DNA of 64,000 bases from CAVXHQ01 sp963789535 (GCA_963789535.1 CAWBKU010000004.1:620001-684000), one strand, 5' to 3'; shown: positions 24,066-32,671, counted from the first letter of the stretch. The notes: generated from the sequence alone by a model not told the origin. Numbers and translations are program-made.

Positions 24066-24111
24066 CGAAATCTTTCGAAGATTTCGACGTCGAATTCTTT
24101 CAAAGAATTCG
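24066..24111. repeat. Twin near-perfect hairpins downstream of sdhB
   Basis: Hairpin one is CGAAATCTT, centre TCG, AAGATTTCG (24066-24086). Hairpin two is CGAATTCTTT, centre C, AAAGAATTCG (24091-24111). They are separated by four bases and stand out as A/T-rich in a G/C-rich setting. They lie between the sdhB stop and the DUF1989 start, both leftward. They may act as the 3' processing or terminator structure of the sdh operon, or belong to a dispersed palindromic repeat family. No T-run follows. Confidence 0.7.
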
Positions 24112-24120
24112 CCTCCCTTC

Positions 24121-24900
24121 TCAGATCACCCGCTCGATCATCATCTTCTTGATGTCCGAGATCGCCGCCGCCGGGTTCAGGCCCTTCGGGCAGGTCTTGG
24201 TGCAGTTCATGATGGTGTGACACCGATAGAGCTTGAACGGATCCTCGAGGTCGTCGAGCCGTTCGCCCGTCGCCTCGTCGCGGCTGTCGACGATCCAGCG
24301 GTGCGCCGCGAGCAGGGCGGCGGGCCCCAGATAGCGGTCGCCGTTCCACCAATAGGACGGGCAGGCCGTCGAGCAACAGGCGCACAGAATGCATTCATAA
24401 TGCCCGTCGAGCTTCTCGCGGTCCTCGATCGACTGCTTCCATTCCTTGGCAGGCGGGTTCGTCGCGGTCTCGAGCCAGGGTTTGATGCTGGCATGCTGCG
24501 CATAGAAATGCGTGAGATCGGGCACCAGATCCTTGACCACCGGCATGTGCGGCAGCGGATAGATCCGCACCTCGCCCTTCACGTCGGCCATGCCGTGGAT
24601 ACAGGCCAGCGTGTTGATGCCGTCGATGTTCATCGCGCAGGAGCCGCAAATCCCCTCGCGGCAGGACCGCCGGAACGTCAGCGTCGGATCGACCTCGTTC
24701 TTGATCTTGATGAGGGCGTCGAGGATCATCGGCCCGCAGTCGTCCAGATCGACGAAATAGGTATCGACCCGCGGCGTCTGCCCGCTCTCCTCGTTCCAGC
24801 GATAGACCTTGAAGGTGCGGACGTTCCTGGCACCTTCGGGTTTCGGCCAGGTCTTGCCCACGGTGATGCGGCTGTTCTTGGGCAGGGTGAGTTGGACCAT
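24121..24900 (-). CDS. sdhB: Succinate dehydrogenase iron-sulfur subunit
   Basis: This subunit of complex II carries the 2Fe-2S, 4Fe-4S and 3Fe-4S clusters between SdhA and the quinone site. It has 259 residues. The plant-type 2Fe-2S ligands are in CREGICGSC plus a later Cys (NTLACIHG). The 4Fe-4S and 3Fe-4S ligands are in CILCACCSTACPS and CHTIMNCTKTCPKG. It is last in the sdhC-D-A-x-x-x-B order, with three unrelated small genes between sdhA and sdhB. Confidence 0.97.
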   Translation of the reverse strand: MVQLTLPKNSRITVGKTWPKPEGARNVRTFKVYRWNEESGQTPRVDTYFVDLDDCGPMILDALIKIKNEVDPTLTFRRSCREGICGSCAMNIDGINTLACIHGMADVKGEVRIYPLPHMPVVKDLVPDLTHFYAQHASIKPWLETATNPPAKEWKQSIEDREKLDGHYECILCACCSTACPSYWWNGDRYLGPAALLAAHRWIVDSRDEATGERLDDLEDPFKLYRCHTIMNCTKTCPKGLNPAAAISDIKKMMIERVI

Positions 24901-24901
24901 G

Positions 24902-25660
24902 TCAGTCTCCCGGTAGCTGGGGTTTCGTCGCGACGAAGAGCGTTTCGCCCCGCATCAGACCGTAGGTAAGGACATCGGGTTCCACGGCGGTAAACTCGCC
25001 CAGGGTGAACCCGGCGGCACGGATGCGGGTGCGCAGGTCGCGGCCATAGATGCGGACGTGGTCGGACTGGGCGAAATGCAGCAGGCGCGCCTTCGGGCCG
25101 TCGATGGCGGGGTTCTCGTAGGTATGCGCCCAGCCTTCGACGACCGGCGTGGCGAGGAATGCGATGCCGCCGGGCCTCAGCATCCGGAACATCTCTGCCA
25201 GCGCCATTGCGTCGTCGACGTGTTCGAGGACGTGGCTGCATATGATGCGGGTATAATGGGCGTCGGGCAGGCCGGTGTCCTCGATCCTGACCCGGTGCGT
25301 GACGCGGCGCCCCTCGCTGACGTCCGAGGTTTCGTAGAGGGCGACGCGCGGTTGCACGTAGTCCGTCACCAGCCGGTCGGGGGCAAAGTGCAGCACCCGG
25401 TCGGTGGCGCCGAACGGGGTCCGGCGCTGGCAATAGAGGTGGAACAGGCGGTGCCGTTCGAGGCCGTTGCACGAGGGGCAGCGGGCGTCGTAGCGGGGCG
25501 GCTGGCCGAAGGCCACGAACATGCCGCGATAGTCGCAGACCGGGCAGATGCGCGGATGCACGCCGCGCGCGGCAGTGCGGAACCTGGCGATCTGCCGCTC
25601 GGCCTCGTCGTCGATCTTGGCCGCGAATTCGGCGGTGCGGTCCGCGCTGCCTGCGCCCAT
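24902..25660 (-). CDS. Class I SAM-dependent methyltransferase
   Basis: A 252-residue protein. An N-terminal zinc-ribbon-like region (CPVCDYRGMF then CPSCNGLERHR) is followed by a methyltransferase-11-type domain: RVLHFAPDR as motif I variant, YTRIICSHVLEHVDDAMALAEMFRMLRPGG as the characteristic central region, and a final ETLFVATK strand. The start at 25660 overlaps the stop of the lipoprotein gene (ATGA). It sits inside the sdh operon between sdhA and sdhB and ends one base before the sdhB start. The substrate is unknown; glycan- or lipid-linked methylation is one option. Confidence 0.82.
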   Translation of the reverse strand: MGAGSADRTAEFAAKIDDEAERQIARFRTAARGVHPRICPVCDYRGMFVAFGQPPRYDARCPSCNGLERHRLFHLYCQRRTPFGATDRVLHFAPDRLVTDYVQPRVALYETSDVSEGRRVTHRVRIEDTGLPDAHYTRIICSHVLEHVDDAMALAEMFRMLRPGGIAFLATPVVEGWAHTYENPAIDGPKARLLHFAQSDHVRIYGRDLRTRIRAAGFTLGEFTAVEPDVLTYGLMRGETLFVATKPQLPGD

Positions 25661-25944
25661 CAGCGCAGCCTCGGCGGCCGGATCGGCGCCTGCCCGGTGC
25701 GCCGCTCGACGCAGGCGGCATAGACCGCGTTCGGGTCGCGGCCCAGAAGGTAGTCGCCGGTGACGCCGATGGCCACGTTGGTGAACGGCCCCGAGTTCGA
25801 GTTTGCGCCGACCGTCACCGATCCCGTCGGCCCCTGCGCCGCACGCGCCTGCCGCTCGCATTCGCGCGCCACCGTCTCGGGGTCGGGCGGTGGCAGGTTG
25901 CAGGCGGCGAGCGCGAGGAGGGCGACGGGGGCGAGCCGGTGCAT
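25660..25944 (-). CDS. Small putative lipoprotein
   Basis: A 94-residue protein with a lipoprotein signal peptide: MHRLAPVALLALAAC, lipobox LAAC, Cys15. The mature chain has two more cysteines (RECER, AACVERR) and a glycine/asparagine-rich centre (VTVGANSNSGPFTNVAIGVTGDYLLGRDP). The start at 25944 is chosen because it places the lipobox correctly. It is embedded in the sdh operon, ending in an ATGA overlap with the methyltransferase. No family is recognised. Confidence 0.7.
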   Translation of the reverse strand: MHRLAPVALLALAACNLPPPDPETVARECERQARAAQGPTGSVTVGANSNSGPFTNVAIGVTGDYLLGRDPNAVYAACVERRTGQAPIRPPRLR

Positions 25945-25945
25945 C

Positions 25946-26227
25946 CTAGATGTTGTCCAGCACACAGGCGTTCAGGGCGGGCGGATCGGCCAGTTCGTCG
26001 AGGATCGCGGTCTTGTCCGCGTCCGTCGCGCCGCCCATGAACCGCGCGACCTGTTCGTCGGTCATCTGCACCATGACGCATTGCGCCACGATGCTCGCCG
26101 TCCGGGCGTCGATCGCCTGCCCTTGCAGAACGACGATGATCTCGTCGCGCATTGCGGTGCGGGCGTCCTGCGCCATCGCGGCGCCGGCAGACAGGGCGAA
26201 CAGGCCGCCAAGGATGAGCTTTTTCAT
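25946..26227 (-). CDS. Small periplasmic protein in the sdh operon
   Basis: A 93-residue protein with a signal peptide (MKKLILGGLFALSAGAAMAQ). The mature part is helical, with two cysteines (VAQCVMVQM and NACVLDN) that could form a disulfide. Its ATG overlaps the sdhA stop, so it is translationally coupled to sdhA. No known family is recognised; small secreted proteins at this position may be lineage-specific. Confidence 0.65.
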   Translation of the reverse strand: MKKLILGGLFALSAGAAMAQDARTAMRDEIIVVLQGQAIDARTASIVAQCVMVQMTDEQVARFMGGATDADKTAILDELADPPALNACVLDNI

Positions 26228-28032
26228 CAGTAGACCCTCTTTTTCGGTGCGATCTTCTTGAGGTCGATGCCGCCCTCGTCCTGCGAGGTCAGCGGATCGA
26301 GGTGGACGGGGCGATAGTCGAGGCGCACGTCGGCGCCGTCGACATAGGCGAGGCTGTGCTTGCGCCAGTTCTTGTCGTCGCGGTCTGGGTAGTCCTCGTG
26401 GGCGTGGGCGCCGCGGCTTTCCTTGCGGGCCTCGGCGGCGACGATCGTGGCCAGCGCGTTGGGCATGAGGTTGGTCAATTCGAGGGTCTCCATCAGGTCC
26501 GAGTTCCAGACCATCGTAGTATCGGTGACGCGGATATCCGATAGCGCCGCCGCGATATCGGTCATCTTCTTCACCCCCTCGGCCAGCGTCTTGTCGGTGC
26601 GGAACACCGCCGCGTCGTCCTGCATGGCGTGTTGCATCCGGTCGCGCAGTTCGGCGGTGCCGGTGCCGCCGCGCGCGTGGCGCAGCCCGTCGAACCGGTC
26701 GAGCGCCTTTTCCACGCTCGCCTTGTTCGGCGTCGGCACGGCAGAGGCCGCGTCGACGGTCTGCCCCGCCCGGATCGCCGCGGCGCGGCCGAAGACGACG
26801 AGGTCGATGAGGCTGTTGGAGCCGAGGCGGTTGGCGCCGTGCACGCTCGCGCAGCCCGCCTCGCCCACGGCCATCAGACCGGGCGAGATGGCGTCGGGAC
26901 TGTCCGCGGTCGGGTTCAGCACCTCGCCCCAGTAGTTCGTGGGGATGCCGCCCATGTTGTAGTGCACCGTCGGCAGGACCGGGATCGGCGCCTTGGTCAG
27001 GTCGACGCCGGCAAAGATGCGCGCGCTCTCGGAGATACCCGGCAGGCGCAGGTCGAGCGTTTCGGGCGGCAGATGGTTGAGGTTCAGGTGGATGTGGTCC
27101 TTGTTGTCGCCGACACCGCGCCCTTCGCGGATTTCCATCGTCATGCAGCGCGACACCACGTCGCGCGACGCCAGATCCTTGTAGGTGGGCGCATAGCGTT
27201 CCATGAACCGCTCGCCCTCGGAGTTGGTGAGGTAGCCGCCCTCGCCCCGCGCGCCTTCGGTGATGAGGCAACCCGCGCCGTAGATGCCGGTCGGGTGGAA
27301 CTGCACGAATTCCATATCCTGAAGCGGCAGGCCCTGCCGCGCGACCATGCCGTTGCCGTCGCCGGTGCAGGTGTGGGCGGAGGTCGCACTGAAATAGGCG
27401 CGGCCATAGCCGCCGGTGGCAAGCACGACCTGCTTGGCCGCAAAGAGGTGCATCGAGCCGTCGTCGAGCTTCCACGCCAGCACGCCCTGACAGGTGCCGT
27501 CCTCGGACATGACGAGGTCGATTGCGAAATATTCGATATAGAACTCGGCCTTCTGCTTCAGCGACTGGCCATAGAGCGTGTGCAGGATCGCGTGGCCGGT
27601 GCGGTCGGCGGCAGCGCAGGTGCGCTGCACCGGCGGGCCCTCGCCGAATTCGGTGGTATGGCCGCCGAAGGGCCGCTGATAGATCGTGCCCTCTTCGGTG
27701 CGCGAGAACGGGACGCCGTAGTGCTCGAGCTCGTAGACCGCCTTCGGCGCCTCGCGCGCGAGGTATTCCATCGCGTCGGTGTCGCCGAGCCAGTCCGACC
27801 CCTTGACGGTATCGTACATGTGCCACTGCCAGTGGTCCGGCCCCATGTTCGACAGCGAGGCCGCGATGCCGCCCTGTGCGGCGACCGTATGCGACCGCGT
27901 CGGGAACACCTTGGTGATGCAGGCCGTCCTCAGCCCCTGTTCGGCCATGCCCAGCGTCGCGCGCAGGCCCGCACCGCCCGCGCCCACGACGACGACGTCG
28001 AACTGGTGGGTCTCGTAGTCATAAGCAGCCAT
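26227..28032 (-). CDS. sdhA: Succinate dehydrogenase flavoprotein subunit
   Basis: The FAD-containing catalytic subunit of complex II, oxidising succinate to fumarate. It has 601 residues. It has the FAD dinucleotide-binding VVVVGAGGAGLRATLGMAE, the SHTVAAQGGIAASL segment with the FAD-linking His region, the substrate-binding HPTGIYGAGCLITEGARGEGG and the C-terminal active-site Arg/His regions. It lies 26 bases after sdhD and is followed by an ATGA overlap with a small periplasmic protein. Confidence 0.97.
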   Translation of the reverse strand: MAAYDYETHQFDVVVVGAGGAGLRATLGMAEQGLRTACITKVFPTRSHTVAAQGGIAASLSNMGPDHWQWHMYDTVKGSDWLGDTDAMEYLAREAPKAVYELEHYGVPFSRTEEGTIYQRPFGGHTTEFGEGPPVQRTCAAADRTGHAILHTLYGQSLKQKAEFYIEYFAIDLVMSEDGTCQGVLAWKLDDGSMHLFAAKQVVLATGGYGRAYFSATSAHTCTGDGNGMVARQGLPLQDMEFVQFHPTGIYGAGCLITEGARGEGGYLTNSEGERFMERYAPTYKDLASRDVVSRCMTMEIREGRGVGDNKDHIHLNLNHLPPETLDLRLPGISESARIFAGVDLTKAPIPVLPTVHYNMGGIPTNYWGEVLNPTADSPDAISPGLMAVGEAGCASVHGANRLGSNSLIDLVVFGRAAAIRAGQTVDAASAVPTPNKASVEKALDRFDGLRHARGGTGTAELRDRMQHAMQDDAAVFRTDKTLAEGVKKMTDIAAALSDIRVTDTTMVWNSDLMETLELTNLMPNALATIVAAEARKESRGAHAHEDYPDRDDKNWRKHSLAYVDGADVRLDYRPVHLDPLTSQDEGGIDLKKIAPKKRVY

Positions 28033-28058
28033 GTGGATCGGTCCCGGGGGTCAGAAGG

Positions 28059-28430
28059 TCAAAGGGCGAGGCGGACGATGGAGAGGAGCGCCAGCGCCGC
28101 CGCCGCATAGCACAGGCACGTCGTCCCGATCATCAGCAGCTTGCGCGCCAATCCGTGGACATAGTCCTCGATCGTCGCCTGCACACCCTTGGCGAAATGG
28201 ACGAAGCCGACGAGAAAGGTGAGTGCCGCCACCAGCGCGGGCCAGGGCCGCGCGTAATAGGCCGCCGCCTCGTCGTAGGGCAGGCCGAGGGCCGCGCCGA
28301 AGGTGAACACGAAGAGCGGCACGAGCACCACGAGGGCGACCGACGAAACGATGACGTTCCAGTGGTGCTCGGTCCCCGAATGGGCGGCGCCGCGGCCGAT
28401 GGCCCGCTTGCGATCCGTCAGATATGCCAT
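28059..28430 (-). CDS. sdhD: Succinate dehydrogenase membrane anchor subunit
   Basis: A 123-residue hydrophobic anchor of complex II. Three membrane helices are visible (about residues 27-50, 62-82 and 94-118). The helix-II segment LVGFVHFAKGVQATIEDYVHG carries the His/Tyr-type residues expected near haem b and quinone (HxxxGxxxxxxDY arrangement). It lies 12 bases after sdhC and before sdhA. Confidence 0.92.
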   Translation of the reverse strand: MAYLTDRKRAIGRGAAHSGTEHHWNVIVSSVALVVLVPLFVFTFGAALGLPYDEAAAYYARPWPALVAALTFLVGFVHFAKGVQATIEDYVHGLARKLLMIGTTCLCYAAAALALLSIVRLAL

Positions 28431-28442
28431 GTCCCTGCCCCC

Positions 28443-28826
28443 TCAGACCAGAAGTGCTGTCAGGATCGTCAGCAGCGTCGCACCCAGCACTGCCGCCTGA
28501 CCCATCCGCTCGCCCGTCGTCACGTCGAGGCCATAGCCTGCGTCCCAGATCAGGTGCCGCACGCCTGCGAGGCTGTGATACCACAACGCCCAGACGCTGA
28601 GGATCATCACCAGATCGCCGAACCATGAGGTCACGAACCCGTTCGCCGTCGCATAGGCATCCGGCCCGGCGGCAAGCGCCGCGATCCACCACAGCGCCAT
28701 GAACGACGCCACGATCAGGGCGATGCCGGTGATCCGCGTCAGGATCGAGGTCATCGAGGTCCACTGCGGGCGATAGATCGAAAGATGCGGACTGAGCGGG
28801 CGGTCGCCCCGGTTCACGTCGGCCAT
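28443..28826 (-). CDS. sdhC: Succinate dehydrogenase cytochrome b556 subunit
   Basis: A 127-residue membrane anchor of complex II. The family start RPLSPHLSIYRPQWTSMTSI is followed by TRITG, and WYHSLAGVRHLIWD supplies the haem-ligand His. Three membrane helices are present. The start at 28826 follows a GAAGGG site; an earlier ATG at 28853 adds nine residues and is less likely. First structural sdh gene, 83 bases after a DUF1194 gene of the same strand. Confidence 0.95.
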   Translation of the reverse strand: MADVNRGDRPLSPHLSIYRPQWTSMTSILTRITGIALIVASFMALWWIAALAAGPDAYATANGFVTSWFGDLVMILSVWALWYHSLAGVRHLIWDAGYGLDVTTGERMGQAAVLGATLLTILTALLV

Positions 28827-28909
28827 GCGGGATCCCTTCGGTATCGGCGGCAATTCGGGGACGCGTGTCGCGCATCCCCTGCGCCTTCTGACCGATTTTC
28901 AGCGGAGTG

Positions 28910-29671
28910 TCACGGGGTCGGGGCGGTTTTCGGCAGGACCATTTGTCTCGGATCGTGCGGTCCACGGTCCCGGACCGAGGGCGCAATGGCGTCCAGCGCT
29001 GCCACCTGTTCGGCGATCTCGCGCGCGAGCTTTTGCCGCATCCGCTCGGGGTAATCGGCGAACCGCGCCGCCGCGAGGGCGAAGGCGCCCGGTCCGAAGA
29101 TCACCGAGGCCCGGAAGTAGTCCACCAGTCCCGCCTCGTTCTCCTCGATCACGAGGGCGTTCACCGTGATCCCCCCGACCAACAGCAGCGGACGGATCGC
29201 AAGCGGGTCTGCGCCCTCGTTCGAGGTGCCGTCGCCCGAGATGTCGATGATCCGCTGCGGGCAGTCGGGCACGTCGGCGAACTGCGCTGCCGCGACCCGC
29301 AGCGCCTCGCCGATGGCGGTCGAATAGTCGCGCCATTCGCGCGGCACGAGGGCGATTTCCGTGGCCAGCGCCGCGACGTCGGCGCGGCTGCCGATGCGGC
29401 GCCACGGCACCGACACGCGCTGCCGCGAGGTGCCGGACCATTGCATCACCATCACCGCCGCCTGCGCCTCGACCAGCGCGGCCGCGATCTGCCGGTCGGC
29501 CAATGCGGCGGCCAGTCCGTCCATCTGGATCCGGTAGTCCCCCGGCCCGACCGAGCCGGACACGTCGACGGCGAAGAGCAACGCCAGCTCGCAGGCACGG
29601 GCCGGACCGGTCGCCCCCGCCAGCAACAGGGCGACGAGAACGGGCCGGATGCTACGACGCAGGCTCACCAT
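28910..29671 (-). CDS. DUF1194 von Willebrand factor A-like secreted protein
   Basis: A 253-residue protein. The signal peptide (residues 1-26) is followed by a VWA-like fold starting with the metal-ion-adhesion motif LLFAVDVSGSVGPGD (DxSGS). It ends in a Pro/Thr-rich tail. The IIDISGDGTSNEG segment, a second conserved part of the MIDAS site, supports an intact metal site. DUF1194 is frequent in alphaproteobacteria; the role is unknown. It is co-oriented between mch and sdhC. Confidence 0.85.
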   Translation of the reverse strand: MVSLRRSIRPVLVALLLAGATGPARACELALLFAVDVSGSVGPGDYRIQMDGLAAALADRQIAAALVEAQAAVMVMQWSGTSRQRVSVPWRRIGSRADVAALATEIALVPREWRDYSTAIGEALRVAAAQFADVPDCPQRIIDISGDGTSNEGADPLAIRPLLLVGGITVNALVIEENEAGLVDYFRASVIFGPGAFALAAARFADYPERMRQKLAREIAEQVAALDAIAPSVRDRGPHDPRQMVLPKTAPTP

Positions 29672-29728
29672 GCCGGCAGCCTAGCGCCGATGCGCACGGT
29701 CCGACAGCGCGACGGTATCCCCGAGGGG

Positions 29729-30760
29729 TCAGACAGGCATCAGCGCCCAATAGTCGAGATCCAGAAGCACCCCGGACGCATGTTTGCCGTCCGCTCCGCG
29801 CAGATCGGTGCCGGTCCCCGTCGTCGCCACCAGCCGCAGCCGGATCGCCCCCGCCCCCGGTGCCGCGACCTCGGCCACGTCCAGAACCTCCGACCACGCC
29901 CGCACCGTATCGCCCGCGAAACAGGGTGAGACATGGCTGCCCGCGTTCAGTGCGAGCAGGAGTTGCGCGTTCGCCAGCCCGTTGAACGACAGGGCGCGCG
30001 CGAGCGAAACGATATGGCCGCCGTAGATCAGGCGCCTGCCATCGGCGCGCTGGCCCGCGTCGAAATGCACCTTTGCGGTGTTCTGCCACAGGCGCGTCGC
30101 CATCATGTGCTCGGCGTCCTCGATGGTCACGGCGTCGACATGGTCGATGATTTCGCCGACCCGGTAGTCGCCCAGACGGTGCCGCTCGCCCGCGAGGGCA
30201 AAGTCGTAGGCGGTGAAATCGAGGCGCCCGGGCACCACGAGGTCCTTGGCCGCCACGGCGGGCGCGAGGTCCGGCACCGTCGTCTCGTGGCCCGGCATCC
30301 CGCCCGGCGCGCGGCATTTCACCATCACCCAGCGCACGTAGTCGAGCACCGGCGTGCCGTGCTGGTTGCGCCCCTCGGTGCGGACCCAGACGACACCGCT
30401 GGCCCCGCTGGAGTTCAGCTTCAGCCCGATCACCCGTGACGATGCGACCAGCGTGTCGCCCGGCCAGACCGGCGCCCGCCAGTGCCCCTCGGCATAGCCG
30501 AGGTTCGCAACCGCGTTCAGGGATATGTCGGGAACCGACTTGCCGAACACCGTGTGAAACACGACGAGGTCGTCCATCGGCGACGCGGGCAAGCCGCAGG
30601 CCCGGGCGAATTCGTCCGAGGAATGGAGTGCCCCGCGCGCCGGATAGAGAGCGTGATAGAGCGCCCGCTCGCCGCCCGAGAGCGTCCGGGGCACCGCATG
30701 GGCGATCACCTCGCCGAGCCGGTAGTCCTCGAAGAACCGGCCCGCCTGCGTCTTGCTCAC
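29729..30760 (-). CDS. mch: Mesaconyl-CoA hydratase (beta-methylmalyl-CoA dehydratase)
   Basis: This enzyme of the ethylmalonyl-CoA pathway interconverts mesaconyl-C1-CoA and beta-methylmalyl-CoA. It is 343 residues from a GTG start at 30760, which matches the known length of the Rhodobacter enzyme. It is a double-hotdog MaoC-like protein with RFFEDYRLGEVIAHAVPRT at the N-terminus and a second hotdog starting with FALAGERHRLGDYRVGEII. The GTG overlaps the stop of the preceding DUF1737 gene. Grouping with mcl2 and sdh is the same as in Rhodobacter sphaeroides and supports the identity. Confidence 0.93.
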   Translation of the reverse strand: MSKTQAGRFFEDYRLGEVIAHAVPRTLSGGERALYHALYPARGALHSSDEFARACGLPASPMDDLVVFHTVFGKSVPDISLNAVANLGYAEGHWRAPVWPGDTLVASSRVIGLKLNSSGASGVVWVRTEGRNQHGTPVLDYVRWVMVKCRAPGGMPGHETTVPDLAPAVAAKDLVVPGRLDFTAYDFALAGERHRLGDYRVGEIIDHVDAVTIEDAEHMMATRLWQNTAKVHFDAGQRADGRRLIYGGHIVSLARALSFNGLANAQLLLALNAGSHVSPCFAGDTVRAWSEVLDVAEVAAPGAGAIRLRLVATTGTGTDLRGADGKHASGVLLDLDYWALMPV

Positions 30761-30964
30761 TGCTGGCCCAGTTTCATCTCCGGGGAATAGTCGGCGTCGA
30801 TCTCCTTCGTGACCGCCTGCCCGCAGCGCATCACGCCGTTGGCCGCGTCGAAGCCATAGGTCGGATCGCCGTAGAGCACCCAGCCCCTGGACAGCGCCTC
30901 GCTCACCTTGTGGCAGAAGCGCCGATGTGTCATCGGCGGTCAGCAGGCGGTAGATCAGGGCCAT
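30757..30964 (-). pseudogene. DUF1737 gene broken by a one-base frameshift
   Basis: The gene starts MALIYRLLTADD (ATG at 30964), typical of DUF1737. At about 30918-30930 the frame shifts by one base. From there the expected continuation FCHKVSEALSRGWVLYGDP and the usual ending EMKLGQQ are found in the neighbouring frame, stopping at 30757. Removing one base (an extra C before TTCTGC) restores a single frame of about 68 residues. Either a recent mutation or a sequencing/assembly error. The stop overlaps the mch GTG start. Confidence 0.75.
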
Positions 30965-30968
30965 AGTC

Positions 30969-31532
30969 TCATCCCCACGGCTGCACGCCGAGCCAGTTGT
31001 GGAGGGCCATCACCACGCCCATGACGATCAGTGCGACGGCGGCGATCGTCACCTCCTTGCGCGCCGAGGCCTGCCGCGGCGGCACGAACGGCCCCTCCTG
31101 CGCGTTGATGACGGCCATCTCGACCAGCGCCCAGACGAGCAGCCCGCCGAACAGGACGAAGGACGGCAGGTCGCCGTTGACCAGCAGGTGCGCGAATGCC
31201 CAGACCGAGAAGCCGATCAGTTGCGGGTGCCGCGTCTTCGTACCGAGCCAGACGCGCGGTTTGCCGGGCGGTGTCGCGCCGACGGCGTAGATATAGAACG
31301 CGACGACCATCAACAGGTTGTTGATGCCCACCATCGCGGACGACCGGCCCCAATAGACCTCACCGATATCGGCGCCGCGATAGCCGATCACCATCAGCAC
31401 CACCGAGAGGACGAGGAGGAGCGCCATCGCCCCCCTGCCCGCCGTTCCCATCGGCGCGCGCAGGCCGGGGGCCAGCCGCTTGAACAGATGCGCGGCCCAC
31501 CACAGCGCTACGCCGAGACTCAGAAGAATCAT
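30969..31532 (-). CDS. NnrU family membrane protein
   Basis: A 187-residue inner-membrane protein with about five membrane segments and the NnrU signature TRHPQLIGFSVWAFAHLLVNGDL. The family was first linked to nitric-oxide/nitrite metabolism and is related to isoprenylcysteine-methyltransferase-like (ICMT) membrane proteins. Its ATG overlaps the mcl2 stop (ATGA). Presence between mcl2 and mch does not suggest denitrification; its real role here is unknown. Confidence 0.85.
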   Translation of the reverse strand: MILLSLGVALWWAAHLFKRLAPGLRAPMGTAGRGAMALLLVLSVVLMVIGYRGADIGEVYWGRSSAMVGINNLLMVVAFYIYAVGATPPGKPRVWLGTKTRHPQLIGFSVWAFAHLLVNGDLPSFVLFGGLLVWALVEMAVINAQEGPFVPPRQASARKEVTIAAVALIVMGVVMALHNWLGVQPWG

Positions 31533-32368
31533 TTGCTCACCTCCGCGATTGCCGCTGCACGTGCCAGCAAAGCGCGGGCGGCGGCGACATGCAAGTTCTC
31601 GACGATGCGCCCGTCGAGGACCGCGACGCCCTGCCCCGCCGCGACGGCGGCCGCATGGGCCGCGATCTGGCGGGTCGCGAGGTCGATCTCGGCCGCCGAG
31701 GGACCGAAGATCGCGTTCGCGGCCTCGATCTGGGCCGGATGGATCAGGCTCTTGCCGTCGAAGCCCATGTCGCGGCCCTGGTCGCATTCGGCGGCGAACC
31801 CGTCCGCATCGCGGAACGCATTGTAGACGCCGTCGATCGCGACCTTGCCATATGCCCGCGCGGCCATGAGGGCGGCGCCGAGCGCAGGGATCATCGGCCC
31901 CCGTGCCGTGCCGGTGCGCGCGCCAAGTTCCGCGGCAAGATCGTTGGTGCCCATCACGACCCCCGCAAGGGCCGGATGCGCCGCGATTTCGGCCACGTTC
32001 ACGACACCCCTCGGCGTCTCGATCATCGCCCAGACCGGCATGTCACCCGTCACCGCCACCGCGGCGTCGATATCCGCCGCGCCGTTCACCTTGGGCAGGA
32101 GCACCCCGTCCGGGCGGATCCGCGCCACCATCGCCAGATCGGCGCCGCCCCAGTCGGTATCGCGGCCATTCACCCGCACGAGCCGTCGACGCGCGCCGGG
32201 ATCCGCGGTCAGCGTCGCCGCGACCGCCTCCCGCGCCGCCGCCTTTCCGTCCGGCGCCACCGCATCCTCAAGGTCGATCAGCAGCGCGTCGACCGGCAGC
32301 GTCCGCGCCTTGGCGAGCGCCTTGGGATTCGAGCCGGGGACATAGAGGGCGGAACGCATCGGACGCAT
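31529..32368 (-). CDS. mcl2: (3S)-Malyl-CoA thioesterase / CitE-like lyase family protein
   Basis: A HpcH/HpaI-family TIM-barrel protein of 279 residues. The family pattern MRSALYVPGSNPKALAKA leads to DALLIDLEDAVAPDGKAAAR, with the Mg-binding and Arg residues of CitE-like enzymes, and VWAMIETPRGV. The shorter length and synteny with mch and sdh match Rhodobacter Mcl2, which hydrolyses (3S)-malyl-CoA to malate at the end of the ethylmalonyl-CoA pathway. The lyase Mcl1 is longer. The start at 32368 has GAAGG at the right distance; 32359 is an alternative. Confidence 0.85.
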   Translation of the reverse strand: MRPMRSALYVPGSNPKALAKARTLPVDALLIDLEDAVAPDGKAAAREAVAATLTADPGARRRLVRVNGRDTDWGGADLAMVARIRPDGVLLPKVNGAADIDAAVAVTGDMPVWAMIETPRGVVNVAEIAAHPALAGVVMGTNDLAAELGARTGTARGPMIPALGAALMAARAYGKVAIDGVYNAFRDADGFAAECDQGRDMGFDGKSLIHPAQIEAANAIFGPSAAEIDLATRQIAAHAAAVAAGQGVAVLDGRIVENLHVAAARALLARAAAIAEVSK

Positions 32369-32392
32369 CGATTCGGGCCTTCGACGTTGGGT

Positions 32393-32410
32393 GAGCAACA
32401 ATGTTGCGCC
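32393..32410 (-). promoter_or_regulatory. Candidate operator of mcl2 (GCAAC-N3-GTTGC)
   Basis: On the minus strand the site reads GGCGCAACATTGTTGCTC, with perfect arms GCAAC and GTTGC around ATT. It lies 25 bases before the mcl2 start codon and is nearly identical (16 of 18) to the element upstream of ccr. A repressor or activator serving the ethylmalonyl-CoA pathway genes is the likely reader. Confidence 0.5.
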
Positions 32411-32671
32411 CAGATGCCGCTGTCACGTGCGGGATTTCAACCCGCAACTGCCCGATTTCGTGCCGGTCGGCGGCGGGGGCGCGGTGTTGCGCGCCGCTCG
32501 CGCGGCCCCGAACGCTCCGTTAAGCATTATTTGCGATGCTGGGACGAGGCTGAGAGCCAAGCAAGCTGCGACGACGGGGCGCCAGAACGGATGGCGGGCA
32601 AACGCGGCGATACCGGATTTGACCCCGCGCCCCGGCCCCGCCGGACGGTGCCCGAACGATGGATGACCCTC
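32411..32671. other. Divergent intergenic region between mcl2 and a small secreted gene
   Basis: About 260 bases without a convincing gene. It includes CGTTAAGCATTATTTGCGATGC, an A/T-rich patch at 32517-32538 that could hold the promoter of the rightward gene at 32672. No classical -35/-10 pair was identified with confidence. Confidence 0.3.
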
